Shown here: piece after piece, positions 25,212 through 33,640 of the stretch
Layout: every line of letters begins with the position of its first letter
Numbering within the stretch: the first letter of the stretch is position 1
NCBI GenBank assembly: GCA_001897525.1
Contig: MKTB01000015.1
Coordinates: 186,001-250,000 of the forward strand
Length of the DNA stretch: 64,000 bases
From: Bacteroidetes bacterium 43-16
GTDB taxonomy: Bacteria > Bacteroidota > Bacteroidia > Chitinophagales > Chitinophagaceae
Direction: 5' to 3'
Made by a program: the position numbers and the translations under genes
Notes under the pieces: model-generated
Told to the model about the DNA's origin: nothing
Database searches by the model: none
What the model saw: only the letters and a program-made list of their open reading frames with translations

Positions 25212-26159
25212 TCAGAGTCTTAATTTTTCATCAATGGCGTATTGGTTTCGCTCTGGTGCATTACGCACCATAAGCTCTGCCAGGAACCCGGCCAGGAAGA
25301 ACATGGTTCCCATCAGGATCAGGGTCAAAGCCATGTAAAACGGAGGGCGGGTATATACAGAATAAGTATCCCACCAGATGAATTTACAGATAACAAGATA
25401 TAGAATGAAGCTAAAGCCTACCAGGAAGATCAAAGCGCCAAACAGGCCGAAAAAGTGCATCGGCTTTTTGCCGAATTTACCCACAAACTGAACGGTAAGC
25501 AGGTCAAGGAATCCATTCACAAAACGGTTCCAGCCAAATTTGGAAACACCATATTTACGTGCCTGGTGCTGCACTACTTTTTCTCCTATTCTTTTAAAAC
25601 CGGCATTTTTTGCCAGTACGGGAATGTAGCGGTGCATTTCACCGTACACTTCCACATTTTTAATTACTTTATTGTCATAAGCTTTCAGGCCACAGTTAAA
25701 GTCATGCAATTTGATGCCGGAAACTTTACTGGTCACACCGTTAAAAAACTTAGAAGGTAAATTCTTGGTCAATTTATTATCGAAACGTTTTCTTTTCCAG
25801 CCGCTCACCATATTGTAGCCTTCCACGTTGATCATGTGTATGAACTCAGGGATCTCTTCCGGGCTATCCTGCAGATCGGCATCCATAGTCACCACTACTT
25901 TGCCTTGTGCCGCTGCGAAACCTTCATTTAAAGCCGCGCTCTTACCATAATTGCGCTGGAATTTAATGCCCTTGATATGGGGATTCTGATTGGCCAGGTC
26001 CTGGATCACCTGCCAGCTAGTATCTGTACTTCCGTCATCAACGAAGATAACTTCGTATTGATATTGATTAGCCTGAGCTACGCGGTCTATCCAGGCCGCC
26101 AGCTCGGGTAAGGATTCTTCTTCGTTAAGTAAAGGAACGATTACAGTTAAATCTAACAA
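25212..26159 (-). CDS. Family 2 glycosyltransferase, DPM1/GtrB-like, with a TTG start
   Basis: Transfers a sugar from an activated donor, probably to undecaprenyl phosphate. GT-A domain with VIVPLLNEEESLPEL, VDDGSTDTSW, YGKSAALNEGF, VTMDADLQDSPEEIP (DxD) and two C-terminal membrane helices at about 230-290. There is no ATG at the N terminus; the frame starts with TTG at 26159 (or TTG at 26165), giving about 315 aa beginning MLDLTVIVPLLNEEE. It follows DUF4199 by about 20 nt. Confidence 0.9.
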   Translation of the reverse strand: MLDLTVIVPLLNEEESLPELAAWIDRVAQANQYQYEVIFVDDGSTDTSWQVIQDLANQNPHIKGIKFQRNYGKSAALNEGFAAAQGKVVVTMDADLQDSPEEIPEFIHMINVEGYNMVSGWKRKRFDNKLTKNLPSKFFNGVTSKVSGIKLHDFNCGLKAYDNKVIKNVEVYGEMHRYIPVLAKNAGFKRIGEKVVQHQARKYGVSKFGWNRFVNGFLDLLTVQFVGKFGKKPMHFFGLFGALIFLVGFSFILYLVICKFIWWDTYSVYTRPPFYMALTLILMGTMFFLAGFLAELMVRNAPERNQYAIDEKLRL

Positions 26160-26178
26160 GGTCAAAAAGTTTTTTTGT

Positions 26179-26742
26179 TTAAAATTGTTGTCTGCTCATT
26201 GTTCTTTCCATCAGTTGCTCCGGTGTACGTTTCCTCAACAAGAATGCAATTATTAATCCGAATATACTATCTACCACGATCCAGCGGAAGACCATTGCTT
26301 TGAATAATGGCCAGAAATCCTTACTGGCAGCGGCTTGTGCCTGTGCCATGTCCTTCTGAGCCTGCACCTTTTCAGCCGTCATATTATTGCTTTCTGCAAA
26401 AGCGACGAGGGCTTTTTCATAATCTGCGAAGAAGCTTGGGTTAACATAGTTCAGGTAATAGTAAGTAAAGAAAAAATAGGCAAGTTCCGCGATGATCACG
26501 GCAATAAATATGGGCTGAAACAGATCTTTAATTTCGGCATATCCACCCTGCTTTCTCCTTCGCTGCATGGCCAGTACAGCCAGGCAGCCTAATATCAAAA
26601 AGTAGGAAACAAAATTTCCTACATAGAATGCAAAGGGATTGTAACTTAAAAAGGTAAATTTAATCCAAAGTAACAGTATATATATTAATGCAATAATTAC
26701 GCCACCGATCAATCCTAGTTTTACTCCTGCTCTTTTTTGCAT
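26179..26742 (-). CDS. DUF4199 membrane protein
   Basis: 187 aa, four membrane segments (about 8-28, 39-58, 74-96 and 150-168), with the GVKLGLIGG beginning and the IFGLIIAFLLRK end typical of DUF4199. Function unknown; the family is largely Bacteroidota. It sits directly upstream of the GtrB-like glycosyltransferase, suggesting it may assist it, as small membrane partners do; this is inference. Confidence 0.82.
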   Translation of the reverse strand: MQKRAGVKLGLIGGVIIALIYILLLWIKFTFLSYNPFAFYVGNFVSYFLILGCLAVLAMQRRRKQGGYAEIKDLFQPIFIAVIIAELAYFFFTYYYLNYVNPSFFADYEKALVAFAESNNMTAEKVQAQKDMAQAQAAASKDFWPLFKAMVFRWIVVDSIFGLIIAFLLRKRTPEQLMERTMSRQQF

Positions 26743-26750
26743 GTTTATAT

Positions 26751-27986
26751 TTATATTAAAATGGCTTTACCCTGAAGTGTTATACCGGCAAGCGGGATAT
26801 TAAAGGCCATACTTGCGGTATTTTCTTTATCCAGTGTCCAGCTTGTATGGGTATCAAATAATGTAAAATTAGTCTCCGCACCTTCAGCGATGGTAGCGGT
26901 ATCGAGCTTAAAGATCCGGGCAATATTATTGCTGCAAAGATCTGCCCAGCGTTCCGGGCTCACATTCGGTGCTGCTTTCAGCAACATCGGCCAGGCCACT
27001 TCCATACTGGCCATGCCGGAGCTGGCGTATTCAAATTCTTTTACTTTAGCATCCCAGTCCTGCGGCTTGTGGTGCACGGCAATGCAATCTATGGTACCGT
27101 CTTCCAATGCTTTGATCAGCGCCTTGCGGTCTTTTTCCGTACGCAAAGGCGGGTCTACGCGGAACAGGCTGTTATAACTCACCAGTTCTGCATCGGTAAA
27201 TAAAAGGTGGTAAGGCGTTACCGAACAGGTCACCTGCACGCCTTCTTTCTTTGCTTTTTTGATCAGCGCAAGGCTGTCAGCGGTGGTAATGCCCGAAATG
27301 TGTAGTTTGGAACCCGTATATTTTGCCAGTTCTATATCACGGTGTATCAATAAGCTTTCTGCGATATTAGGAATACCCGGCATACCGAATTTAACGGAGT
27401 TTTCGCCCTCATTCATAAGGCCATCGGCCAGGGATGCCATGAGCGGCAATTGTACCACCAGCCCGTCAAAAGCCTTTACATATTCCAATGCTTTCTGTAA
27501 CAAGCCTGCATTCTGTACCGGCTTCCATCCATCTGTAAAAGCTTTGGCACCGGCATGGTACATATCCATCATCTCCGCAAGGTTTTTGCCCTCTATCTGC
27601 CGGGAGACAGCGCCCATCACATGAAGACGCACCTTATGCCCGGCAGCACGCTGCTGCACAAACTCTACGGTACTTTTATTGGCAATACCGGGATCGGTAT
27701 TGGGAACGATGATCACCTGGCCAAAGCCGCCATGGGCAGCCGCATTCAGGCCCGAGCTGATCGTCTCCCGGTGCTCGTAGCCAGGTTCTGCAAAATCAGC
27801 CATAAGACTGATCCAGCCGGGACTCAGAAATTTCCCTTTTCCTTCTATAAGCTGAGCGGCCTTTTCTTTAAGGCTTTTCCCGATCTTTTTAAGTTTTCCT
27901 TTTTCTATATAAACATCCAGAACTTTTCCATTGAATTCGGAATTGGGGTCTGCAATACTTACATTTTTTATGAGAATGGATGACAT
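26751..27986 (-). CDS. Dihydroorotase-like amidohydrolase with degraded metal site
   Basis: 411 aa from the ATG at 27986. Overall it follows dihydroorotase: SPGWISL, AEPGYEHRETI, VPNTDPGIANK, KPVQNAGLLQKAL, MPGIPNIAESLLIHRDI, VTCSVTPYHLLFTD and DPPLRTEKDR. But the HxH metal pair is replaced (SLMADF, residues 60-65), the next His site reads PLMASLAD (181-188), the HISH segment is HISG (229-232), and the catalytic TDHAPH is VHHKPQ (304-309). It is therefore probably a non-catalytic homologue, as known for PyrC-like partners of aspartate transcarbamoylase. First gene of the operon to ccmB. Confidence 0.85.
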   Translation of the reverse strand: MSSILIKNVSIADPNSEFNGKVLDVYIEKGKLKKIGKSLKEKAAQLIEGKGKFLSPGWISLMADFAEPGYEHRETISSGLNAAAHGGFGQVIIVPNTDPGIANKSTVEFVQQRAAGHKVRLHVMGAVSRQIEGKNLAEMMDMYHAGAKAFTDGWKPVQNAGLLQKALEYVKAFDGLVVQLPLMASLADGLMNEGENSVKFGMPGIPNIAESLLIHRDIELAKYTGSKLHISGITTADSLALIKKAKKEGVQVTCSVTPYHLLFTDAELVSYNSLFRVDPPLRTEKDRKALIKALEDGTIDCIAVHHKPQDWDAKVKEFEYASSGMASMEVAWPMLLKAAPNVSPERWADLCSNNIARIFKLDTATIAEGAETNFTLFDTHTSWTLDKENTASMAFNIPLAGITLQGKAILI

Positions 27987-27992
27987 AGTGTG

Positions 27993-28020
27993 CAAAGATA
28001 CAATTTTTAGAAAATCGCAA
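27993..28020 (-). promoter_or_regulatory. Promoter of the dihydroorotase-like operon
   Basis: Minus strand TTG (28020-28018), 17-nt spacer, TATCTTTG (28000-27993). Six bases separate the -7 box from the ATG at 27986, so the mRNA should have almost no leader. Confidence 0.8.
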
Positions 28021-28023
28021 GCC

Positions 28024-28947
28024 TTAAATTACCATAGCTGCGGCCCCCAGGATCGCGGCATTTTTATGCTGCAGCCCGGAGATCATTAATTCGGGTTTGT
28101 CCTCTTTGTAGACAAATAATAATTCTTCTTCAAAAGCCTTCCTTGTAGGCACCAGGAGAAAATCCCGGGCATTGGCCAGTCCTCCGAAAAAGATGATCGC
28201 CTCGGGGGACAAAACGGTATGCACATGTGCCAGCACTTTGCCCAGTACCTTACCGGTCTGGTTAAAGACCTCTAAAGCCATAGGATTCCCGATCATGGCC
28301 GCTTCGGTGATTTCGCGGGAGGTCTGGAAAGGGATCAGGCCGTTGGCCATCATAATTTTCTGGGCTGTGTTTAAAATACCGGTAGCAGAAGCATAGGTTT
28401 CCAGGCAACCCTTCCTGCCACAGCCGCAAGGCCGCCCATTAGGTTTTGCAATAATATGGCCCAGTTCTCCTGCCATACCATCATGGCCGTAGACCAGTTG
28501 CCCGTTAGAGACAATACCGCTGCCCACACCTGTGCCTAAGGTCAGTAAGATAAAATCTTTCATGCCCTTTGCCTTGCCAAACAGCAACTCACCCTGGGCG
28601 GCTGCTTTGGCATCATTGGTAATTTTCACGGGCATATCGATGGCTTCCATCAACATATCCCGCAAAGGAAAATATTCTTTCCAGGGCAGGTTGGCCGAAT
28701 TATTGATCGCACCACTATGATAATTAGCATTGGGCGCACCGATGCCGACCCCGCTCACCTCACCCGGCGCTATACCTGCTATTAACTGAACCTGAAGTGC
28801 CAAAGCATCCACAAAATTCTTAGGAGTTTTATAATCTGTGGTGCTCAGTTCGGTTTCATTACTGATATTTCCGTTTTCGTCTACCAGACCGATCTTTGTA
28901 AAAGATGCCCCCATATCCACTCCTATCGCGTACTTTTTCTTAGCCAT
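28024..28947 (-). CDS. ROK family sugar kinase
   Basis: 307 aa. ATP-binding GVDMGASFTKIGLVD at the N terminus, LGTGVGSGIV phosphate loop, EXGH-type GELGHIIAKPNG, and the zinc motif CGCGRKGC. Probably a glucokinase or N-acetylhexosamine kinase. Divergent from the sugar transporter gene at 29000 with only 52 nt between, so uptake and phosphorylation of one sugar are likely paired. Confidence 0.9.
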   Translation of the reverse strand: MAKKKYAIGVDMGASFTKIGLVDENGNISNETELSTTDYKTPKNFVDALALQVQLIAGIAPGEVSGVGIGAPNANYHSGAINNSANLPWKEYFPLRDMLMEAIDMPVKITNDAKAAAQGELLFGKAKGMKDFILLTLGTGVGSGIVSNGQLVYGHDGMAGELGHIIAKPNGRPCGCGRKGCLETYASATGILNTAQKIMMANGLIPFQTSREITEAAMIGNPMALEVFNQTGKVLGKVLAHVHTVLSPEAIIFFGGLANARDFLLVPTRKAFEEELLFVYKEDKPELMISGLQHKNAAILGAAAMVI

Positions 28948-28984
28948 ATATTGCTTTAGCTACTTTATATTGTATTTTAGCCTT

Positions 28985-28992
28985 CAAATTTA
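28985..28992 (-). promoter_or_regulatory. -7 promoter element of the ROK kinase gene
   Basis: Minus strand TAAATTTG (TAnnTTTG), 37 nt before the ATG at 28947, in the gap shared with the divergent transporter gene. Confidence 0.55.
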
Positions 28993-28999
28993 ATTATTA

Positions 29000-30262
29000 A
29001 TGCAAAACAATAAAAATAATTACAGATTCGCACTACTTATTATAGGCGTCTTATTTTTTATTTTCGGTTTCATTACCTGGGCGAATAGTCAACTGATCCC
29101 CTATCTTAAAGAAGCTTGTCAGTTGAGCGATACAGAATCCTACCTGGTAGGTACCGCATTTTTTGCAGCATACTTCTTTATGTCCATTCCCAGCTCTTAT
29201 ATCCTGAGCAAAGCAGGTTATAAAAACGGTATGTCCATAGGCCTGTTTGTGATGAGCATCGGGGCCTTCCTCTTCATACCGGCGGCGGCAGACCGCAGCT
29301 ATCCCTTATTCCTGACGGGCTTATTTATTATAGGTACCGGACTGGCCCTGCTGCAAACGGCCTCCAACCCTTATGTAACCGTACTCGGGCCTATAGAAAG
29401 CGCTGCACAACGGATCAGCATCATGGGTATCTGTAACAAACTCGCAGGCTTTATTGCGGTGAATACACTGGGATTCCTGTTTTTAGAAAATATAGATGCG
29501 ATTGAAGCAAGCGTAAAGGTCGCCAGTCCCGAAGAGGCCAATATCATCCTGCAGAACCTGGCCGATAAAGTGATCGGCCCCTATAAAGTGATCGGCACCA
29601 GCTTTGCCGTATTAGGATTACTACTGCTTTTCATCAAATTGCCTGAAGTTAAGGAAGAGGCTGAAAGCACAACAGCATCCATCAAAAGCAATAGTGTATT
29701 CAACCACCGCAACCTGATGCTGGGTGCCCTGGCCATTTTCGCTTACGTGGGTGCAGAGGTGATCAGCTACGATGCCTTTACCAATTTCGGCATTGAGCAG
29801 GGCTTCACCAAAGCGGTGGCTTCCGGCTTTGCCAAATATACCGCTATAACTATGCTGATCGGTTACCTGCTCAGCATTGTGCTGATCCCGAAATTCATCA
29901 AACAAAAACCGGCTTTGATCGGCTCCACGATATTAAGTATCTTATTCCTTGCCCTTGCCTTGCTCACAAAAGGCTACACTTCTATCGTCTTCTTTGCTCT
30001 CTTAGGGCTTTCTCAGTCTGCTATGTGGCCTACCATCTGGCCTTTGGCCCTAAACGGACTGGGCAGGCATACCAAAATAGGCTCTGCGATCCTGGTGATG
30101 ATGATTGTAGGGGGTGCCGTGGTGATGCCTTTAATGGGCCTGCTTGCAGATGCTATTGATTCCAAGAAGTTAGGATTCATCATTATGATCCCCTGCTGGC
30201 TGTTTATCCTGTACTATGCCATGAGCGGCTACAAATCTAAGTTTATAAAAGAGGAAGGCTAA
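29000..30262 (+). CDS. Sugar MFS transporter, FucP/GluP type
   Basis: 420 aa, about 12 membrane segments. Family features: FFIFGFITWANSQLIPYLKEACQLSD in helix 1, FFAAYFFMSIPSSYILSKAGYKNG, GLALLQTASNPYVTVLGP. Members are proton symporters for fucose, glucose, galactose or related sugars. Divergent from the ROK kinase gene; ends at the palindromic terminator copy B. Confidence 0.92.
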   Translation: MQNNKNNYRFALLIIGVLFFIFGFITWANSQLIPYLKEACQLSDTESYLVGTAFFAAYFFMSIPSSYILSKAGYKNGMSIGLFVMSIGAFLFIPAAADRSYPLFLTGLFIIGTGLALLQTASNPYVTVLGPIESAAQRISIMGICNKLAGFIAVNTLGFLFLENIDAIEASVKVASPEEANIILQNLADKVIGPYKVIGTSFAVLGLLLLFIKLPEVKEEAESTTASIKSNSVFNHRNLMLGALAIFAYVGAEVISYDAFTNFGIEQGFTKAVASGFAKYTAITMLIGYLLSIVLIPKFIKQKPALIGSTILSILFLALALLTKGYTSIVFFALLGLSQSAMWPTIWPLALNGLGRHTKIGSAILVMMIVGGAVVMPLMGLLADAIDSKKLGFIIMIPCWLFILYYAMSGYKSKFIKEEG

Positions 30263-30284
30263 ATTGCCTGGTGAACATATAAAA

Positions 30285-30317
30285 AAACCTATAAGGTTTT
30301 TAAAACCTTATAGGTTT
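30285..30317. terminator. Palindromic terminator repeat, copy B
   Basis: 16-bp perfect arms AAACCTATAAGGTTTT and AAAACCTTATAGGTTT around one base, between the convergent sugar transporter and barstar-like genes. Confidence 0.85.
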
Positions 30318-30340
30318 GATCCTATAATACTATCTCCGGG

Positions 30341-30733
30341 TCAGGCCGGTATCAATTTAATATTTTTATGCTCCCCTATTATTTCAAGGAGGATATCAAA
30401 ATAGGTCTTGCCCTCACCGGCATGGAGCAAGGCTAATTGCTCGTTGACCCATTTTGTATTATAAGTACGGTCGGGTTTCAGCTTTTGCTCATACCACTGT
30501 ATGGTAAAAGTTTTATCGAAAATCTGCCTGTTTTTTTCAAAGTTTTCCCAGATAAGCTCTATCGGTTCGCCTGCCGGGATTCTACCAAAACCGCCATATA
30601 ATAAGTCATTGAAGGCATCCAGGCTCTGCCCGATCTGCCAATCTTCATTTTCCATAAAAATCCTGTTGAACTCCCGGTAGAGTGTTTCCAGATCACAGAT
30701 ATTTTCGCCCCGGATAATAAATGTCTTGCTCAT
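30341..30733 (-). CDS. Barstar family protein
   Basis: 130 aa. Barstar (RNase inhibitor) fold features: FIIRGENICDLETLYREFNRIFM, WQIGQSLDAFNDLLYGG and the C-terminal GKTYFDILLEIIGEHKNI. Barstars inactivate secreted ribonucleases. No barnase-like gene or toxin delivery gene lies beside it, so it is an orphan, perhaps an immunity gene against other cells' toxins or a domesticated regulator. The longer C-terminal part is typical of Bacteroidota members. Confidence 0.85.
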   Translation of the reverse strand: MSKTFIIRGENICDLETLYREFNRIFMENEDWQIGQSLDAFNDLLYGGFGRIPAGEPIELIWENFEKNRQIFDKTFTIQWYEQKLKPDRTYNTKWVNEQLALLHAGEGKTYFDILLEIIGEHKNIKLIPA

Positions 30734-30821
30734 TTTTATGCAGTTTTTTCAGTAAAACAAACAGGCTTTCCTGAACCGAACTTAGCATTTTTTAATTACA
30801 ATATGAGTATACAATAAAAAA

Positions 30822-31796
30822 CTATATATACACCTCCGCATTCACCACGGTAGGCATACGCTCCCCTTTTGCAAAAGCAATAACGTTTTCTGCCACCAGG
30901 CGTGCCATGCCATCCCGGGCTGCTACCGTCGCAGAGCCGATATGTGGCAATACACACACATTTTGCAGGCCCGGCAGCGGATTATCCCGGAGCATAGGTT
31001 CCGGGCTGCTGACATCCAGTCCTGCACCCCATATTACCCCCTCGACCAGCGCCCGGTACAGGTCTGCCTCATGCACAAAACCACCCCTTGCCGTATTGAT
31101 CAAAATAGCATTGCGCTTCATTTTACGGAACACATCTGCCCCGAACAGATCCTTTGAGGCCTCTGTATAATTGGCATGAAGACTTAACACATCAGACCGC
31201 TCCAGTAATGCCTCAAAAGAAACATAGGTAGCATCCAGCTCCCCTTCCAGTTCCGGCTTAGGGCTCCTGTTGTGATAAATGATCTTCATATCAAAGGCAG
31301 CTTTACATTTCCGCGCCATCTCGAAACCGATTCTTCCCAGGCCAAAGATCCCTAAAGTCTTACCATATAACTCCTGGCCCAGGTGTGCTGTAGGGTTAAA
31401 CTGCTGCGGCCAGTTGCCGGTCTTCACCCGTTCAAAATTAAAAGCAGCCAGCCTCGCCACCGATTGCATCAGTAAAAAAGCCACATCAGAGGTCGCTCTA
31501 CTCAATACATCCGGGGTATTGCTGACCGGGATGTTGCGTTGGGTAGCTGCAGCAATATCTACCTGGTCATAGCCTACAGAAAAAAGGGCGATGGCTTTTA
31601 CCTTAGGGCATTGTTCAAAAAATGCTGCATCAAAGCCTTTAGCCGCCAGGCCTACTACAACATCTGCTTGTTGACAATAGTTGATCCAGTCTGCCCTGGA
31701 CAAGGCTTCCTGCTCCGGCAATAAAATCTCTAATTGTGCCTTTCTTAATAATTCCATGCCTGCTTCCGGCAATGCCTGATTCAAAAAAACTTTCAT
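30822..31796 (-). CDS. D-2-hydroxyacid dehydrogenase (glyoxylate/hydroxypyruvate reductase-like)
   Basis: 324 aa. NAD(P) site GKTLGIFGLGRIGFEMARKC, catalytic Arg in INTARGGFVHEADL, Glu in SSPEPML region, and His in LPHIGSATVAARDGM. Reduces glyoxylate, hydroxypyruvate or a similar 2-oxoacid. It starts 30 nt after the AraC-type regulator gene and is probably co-transcribed with it. Confidence 0.9.
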   Translation of the reverse strand: MKVFLNQALPEAGMELLRKAQLEILLPEQEALSRADWINYCQQADVVVGLAAKGFDAAFFEQCPKVKAIALFSVGYDQVDIAAATQRNIPVSNTPDVLSRATSDVAFLLMQSVARLAAFNFERVKTGNWPQQFNPTAHLGQELYGKTLGIFGLGRIGFEMARKCKAAFDMKIIYHNRSPKPELEGELDATYVSFEALLERSDVLSLHANYTEASKDLFGADVFRKMKRNAILINTARGGFVHEADLYRALVEGVIWGAGLDVSSPEPMLRDNPLPGLQNVCVLPHIGSATVAARDGMARLVAENVIAFAKGERMPTVVNAEVYI

Positions 31797-31826
31797 AAAT
31801 GATAACTTATGGCTTGGCTGTTATTT

Positions 31827-32666
31827 CTAGCCTACTTTTTTCAATTTATAATCTGTAGGACTTAAGTTCCTTAATTTTTTAAAATAATTGGTCAGGTGAC
31901 TTTCGTCTGTAAAGCCAAATTCATAAGCGATTTGCTTCATCGTCATCTGCCCTGAGTCTATACGCTTTTCAATCAATTTCAATTTATAGTCATTCACATA
32001 ATCCCGGTAAGACATATCAAAATTGCGCTTGAAATAAGCACTGAAATAATTGCCGGCAATATTAAAATGCCTGGCGATAGACTGTACCCTGATCCGTTCC
32101 GGCTCATAAATGTACTGGTGGATATAGGAAAGCAGGTCCTCTTTCACCTGGTCTTTCCACTCCAGCCGCACGCCGAGTAAGGAAGAAGCCTCTTTGATCA
32201 TACCAAATATGGATAAGATCTGGAAAAACACGATAGGAGAATTGGACACATCATGCATACAGTTATAGCCGATAATATTCTCCACCGTTTTCCTCAGGAT
32301 CGTTCTGCAGGGTTCTGTAAACACCAGCTTAAGCTCTTTTAATATAGGATTGCGCATAATCTCTGTGGGAGAAGTATTTACAAGCATATCCGGGGACAAG
32401 TGTTTATTGGCACTGAAATAGCCATCGTTGAATTTGATGAAGCAGAACCGCGAGCAATGTTTCACTTCAAAATAATGCTCATCATCCGGGGCTATCAGGA
32501 ACAGGTCCCCGGCCCTGTAAGGCATGATCAGTTGATTCAGGTGGTGCAAACCGGAACCCTTAACGATATAGATCAGTTCGTAATAAGTATGGCTGTGTTT
32601 GGGTAAAGGATAAGTTTCGGCATCCATGATCTCGATGACCAATGGCTCGAACTGCGCTTTCTTCAT
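31827..32666 (-). CDS. AraC family transcriptional regulator
   Basis: 279 aa. N-terminal cupin sensor (YPLPKHSHTYYELIYIVKGSG ... PYRAGDLFLIAPDDEHYF) and a C-terminal double helix-turn-helix (VQSIARHFNIAGNYFSAYFKRNFDMS and MKQIAYEFGFTDESHLTNYFKKL). Likely senses a small sugar-like or carbonyl compound. Divergent from the aldo/keto reductase at 32758 and upstream of the 2-hydroxyacid dehydrogenase, which are its probable targets. Confidence 0.92.
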   Translation of the reverse strand: MKKAQFEPLVIEIMDAETYPLPKHSHTYYELIYIVKGSGLHHLNQLIMPYRAGDLFLIAPDDEHYFEVKHCSRFCFIKFNDGYFSANKHLSPDMLVNTSPTEIMRNPILKELKLVFTEPCRTILRKTVENIIGYNCMHDVSNSPIVFFQILSIFGMIKEASSLLGVRLEWKDQVKEDLLSYIHQYIYEPERIRVQSIARHFNIAGNYFSAYFKRNFDMSYRDYVNDYKLKLIEKRIDSGQMTMKQIAYEFGFTDESHLTNYFKKLRNLSPTDYKLKKVG

Positions 32667-32670
32667 CTAC

Positions 32671-32678
32671 CAAATGTA
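32671..32678 (-). promoter_or_regulatory. -7 promoter element of the araC-type gene
   Basis: Minus strand TACATTTG (TAnnTTTG) with a TTG 21 nt upstream; only four bases lie between it and the ATG at 32666. Confidence 0.65.
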
Positions 32679-32757
32679 CAACAGAATCTATGTTTATTAC
32701 AAGTTAAAAATTACCAACAATACCGACATTTGTAAGAATTAATAAAATTCAAAACTG

Positions 32758-33603
32758 ATGCAATATATACAGTTGAATGATGGGAATCGTGTGCCTATGC
32801 TTGGTTTCGGTACTTATAAAGCTACCGCTGAAGCAGGCACCCGGTCGGTGATCGATGCATTAAATAATGGTTACCGGCTGATAGATACAGCGGCTAAATA
32901 TGAAAATGAAGCTGCGGTAGGGAAAGCGATCAGGGAAAGTGGCGTAGCGCGTGCATCCATTTATGTGACCACAAAACTATGGCGTGAAAACATGGGCTAT
33001 GAACAGACCCTTCAAGCCTTCGACCATTCCCTGCAGCAACTGGGCCTGGATTATATAGATCGCTACCTGATCCACTGGCCGGCTAATGAAAAAAATTACG
33101 GCACGCAATGGCAACAGGCCAATGCCGATGCCTGGCGTGCTATGGAAACCCTGCAGGCAGCAGGGAAAATAAGGTCTATTGGCCTAAGTAATTTCTGGCA
33201 GGAGCACCTGGAAGCTTTGCTGGAAACAGCAAATGTAATACCTGCAGTTAACCAGATCGAATTTCACCCGGGATACTGGCAACCCGGGCTTGCGGCCTAT
33301 TGTAAGGCCATGGGCATTGTGATAGAGTCTTGGTCGCCCCTCGCAAGAGGTAAGGTATTTGGTAATGAAGTCCTGGAAGATATAGCCCGGGCACATCAAA
33401 AGAATGTAGCCCAGGTCTGTCTACGCTGGGTATTGCAGCATGATGCCATTGTCATTCCCAAATCGACCACAAGTGAAAGAATTAAATCCAACCTGGAAGT
33501 ATTCGACTTTGAATTATCTGCCGGGGAAATGACCCGTATCAATGAACTGCCGGAAATGGGCTTCAGCGGTGAATTACCCAATGAATGGCCGGATAAAGTG
33601 TAA
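32758..33603 (+). CDS. Aldo/keto reductase (AKR5-like)
   Basis: 281 aa. Tetrad: Asp and Tyr in RLIDTAAKYENEAAVG, Lys in IYVTTKLWREN, His in YIDRYLIHWP. NADPH-binding IPKSTTSERIKSNL near the end. Reduces aldehydes, methylglyoxal or keto sugars. Starts a five-gene plus-strand series and is divergent from the AraC regulator. Confidence 0.93.
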   Translation: MQYIQLNDGNRVPMLGFGTYKATAEAGTRSVIDALNNGYRLIDTAAKYENEAAVGKAIRESGVARASIYVTTKLWRENMGYEQTLQAFDHSLQQLGLDYIDRYLIHWPANEKNYGTQWQQANADAWRAMETLQAAGKIRSIGLSNFWQEHLEALLETANVIPAVNQIEFHPGYWQPGLAAYCKAMGIVIESWSPLARGKVFGNEVLEDIARAHQKNVAQVCLRWVLQHDAIVIPKSTTSERIKSNLEVFDFELSAGEMTRINELPEMGFSGELPNEWPDKV

Positions 33604-33640
33604 TCCATGCCACACCAACAAAAATCTAAAATTGAAGCGC

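Noticed and set aside
33542-33640. N-terminal extension of the 3-hydroxyisobutyrate dehydrogenase-type gene
   Set aside because: It overlaps the previous gene's coding end and lacks sense before the Rossmann motif; the ATG at 33641 is better.
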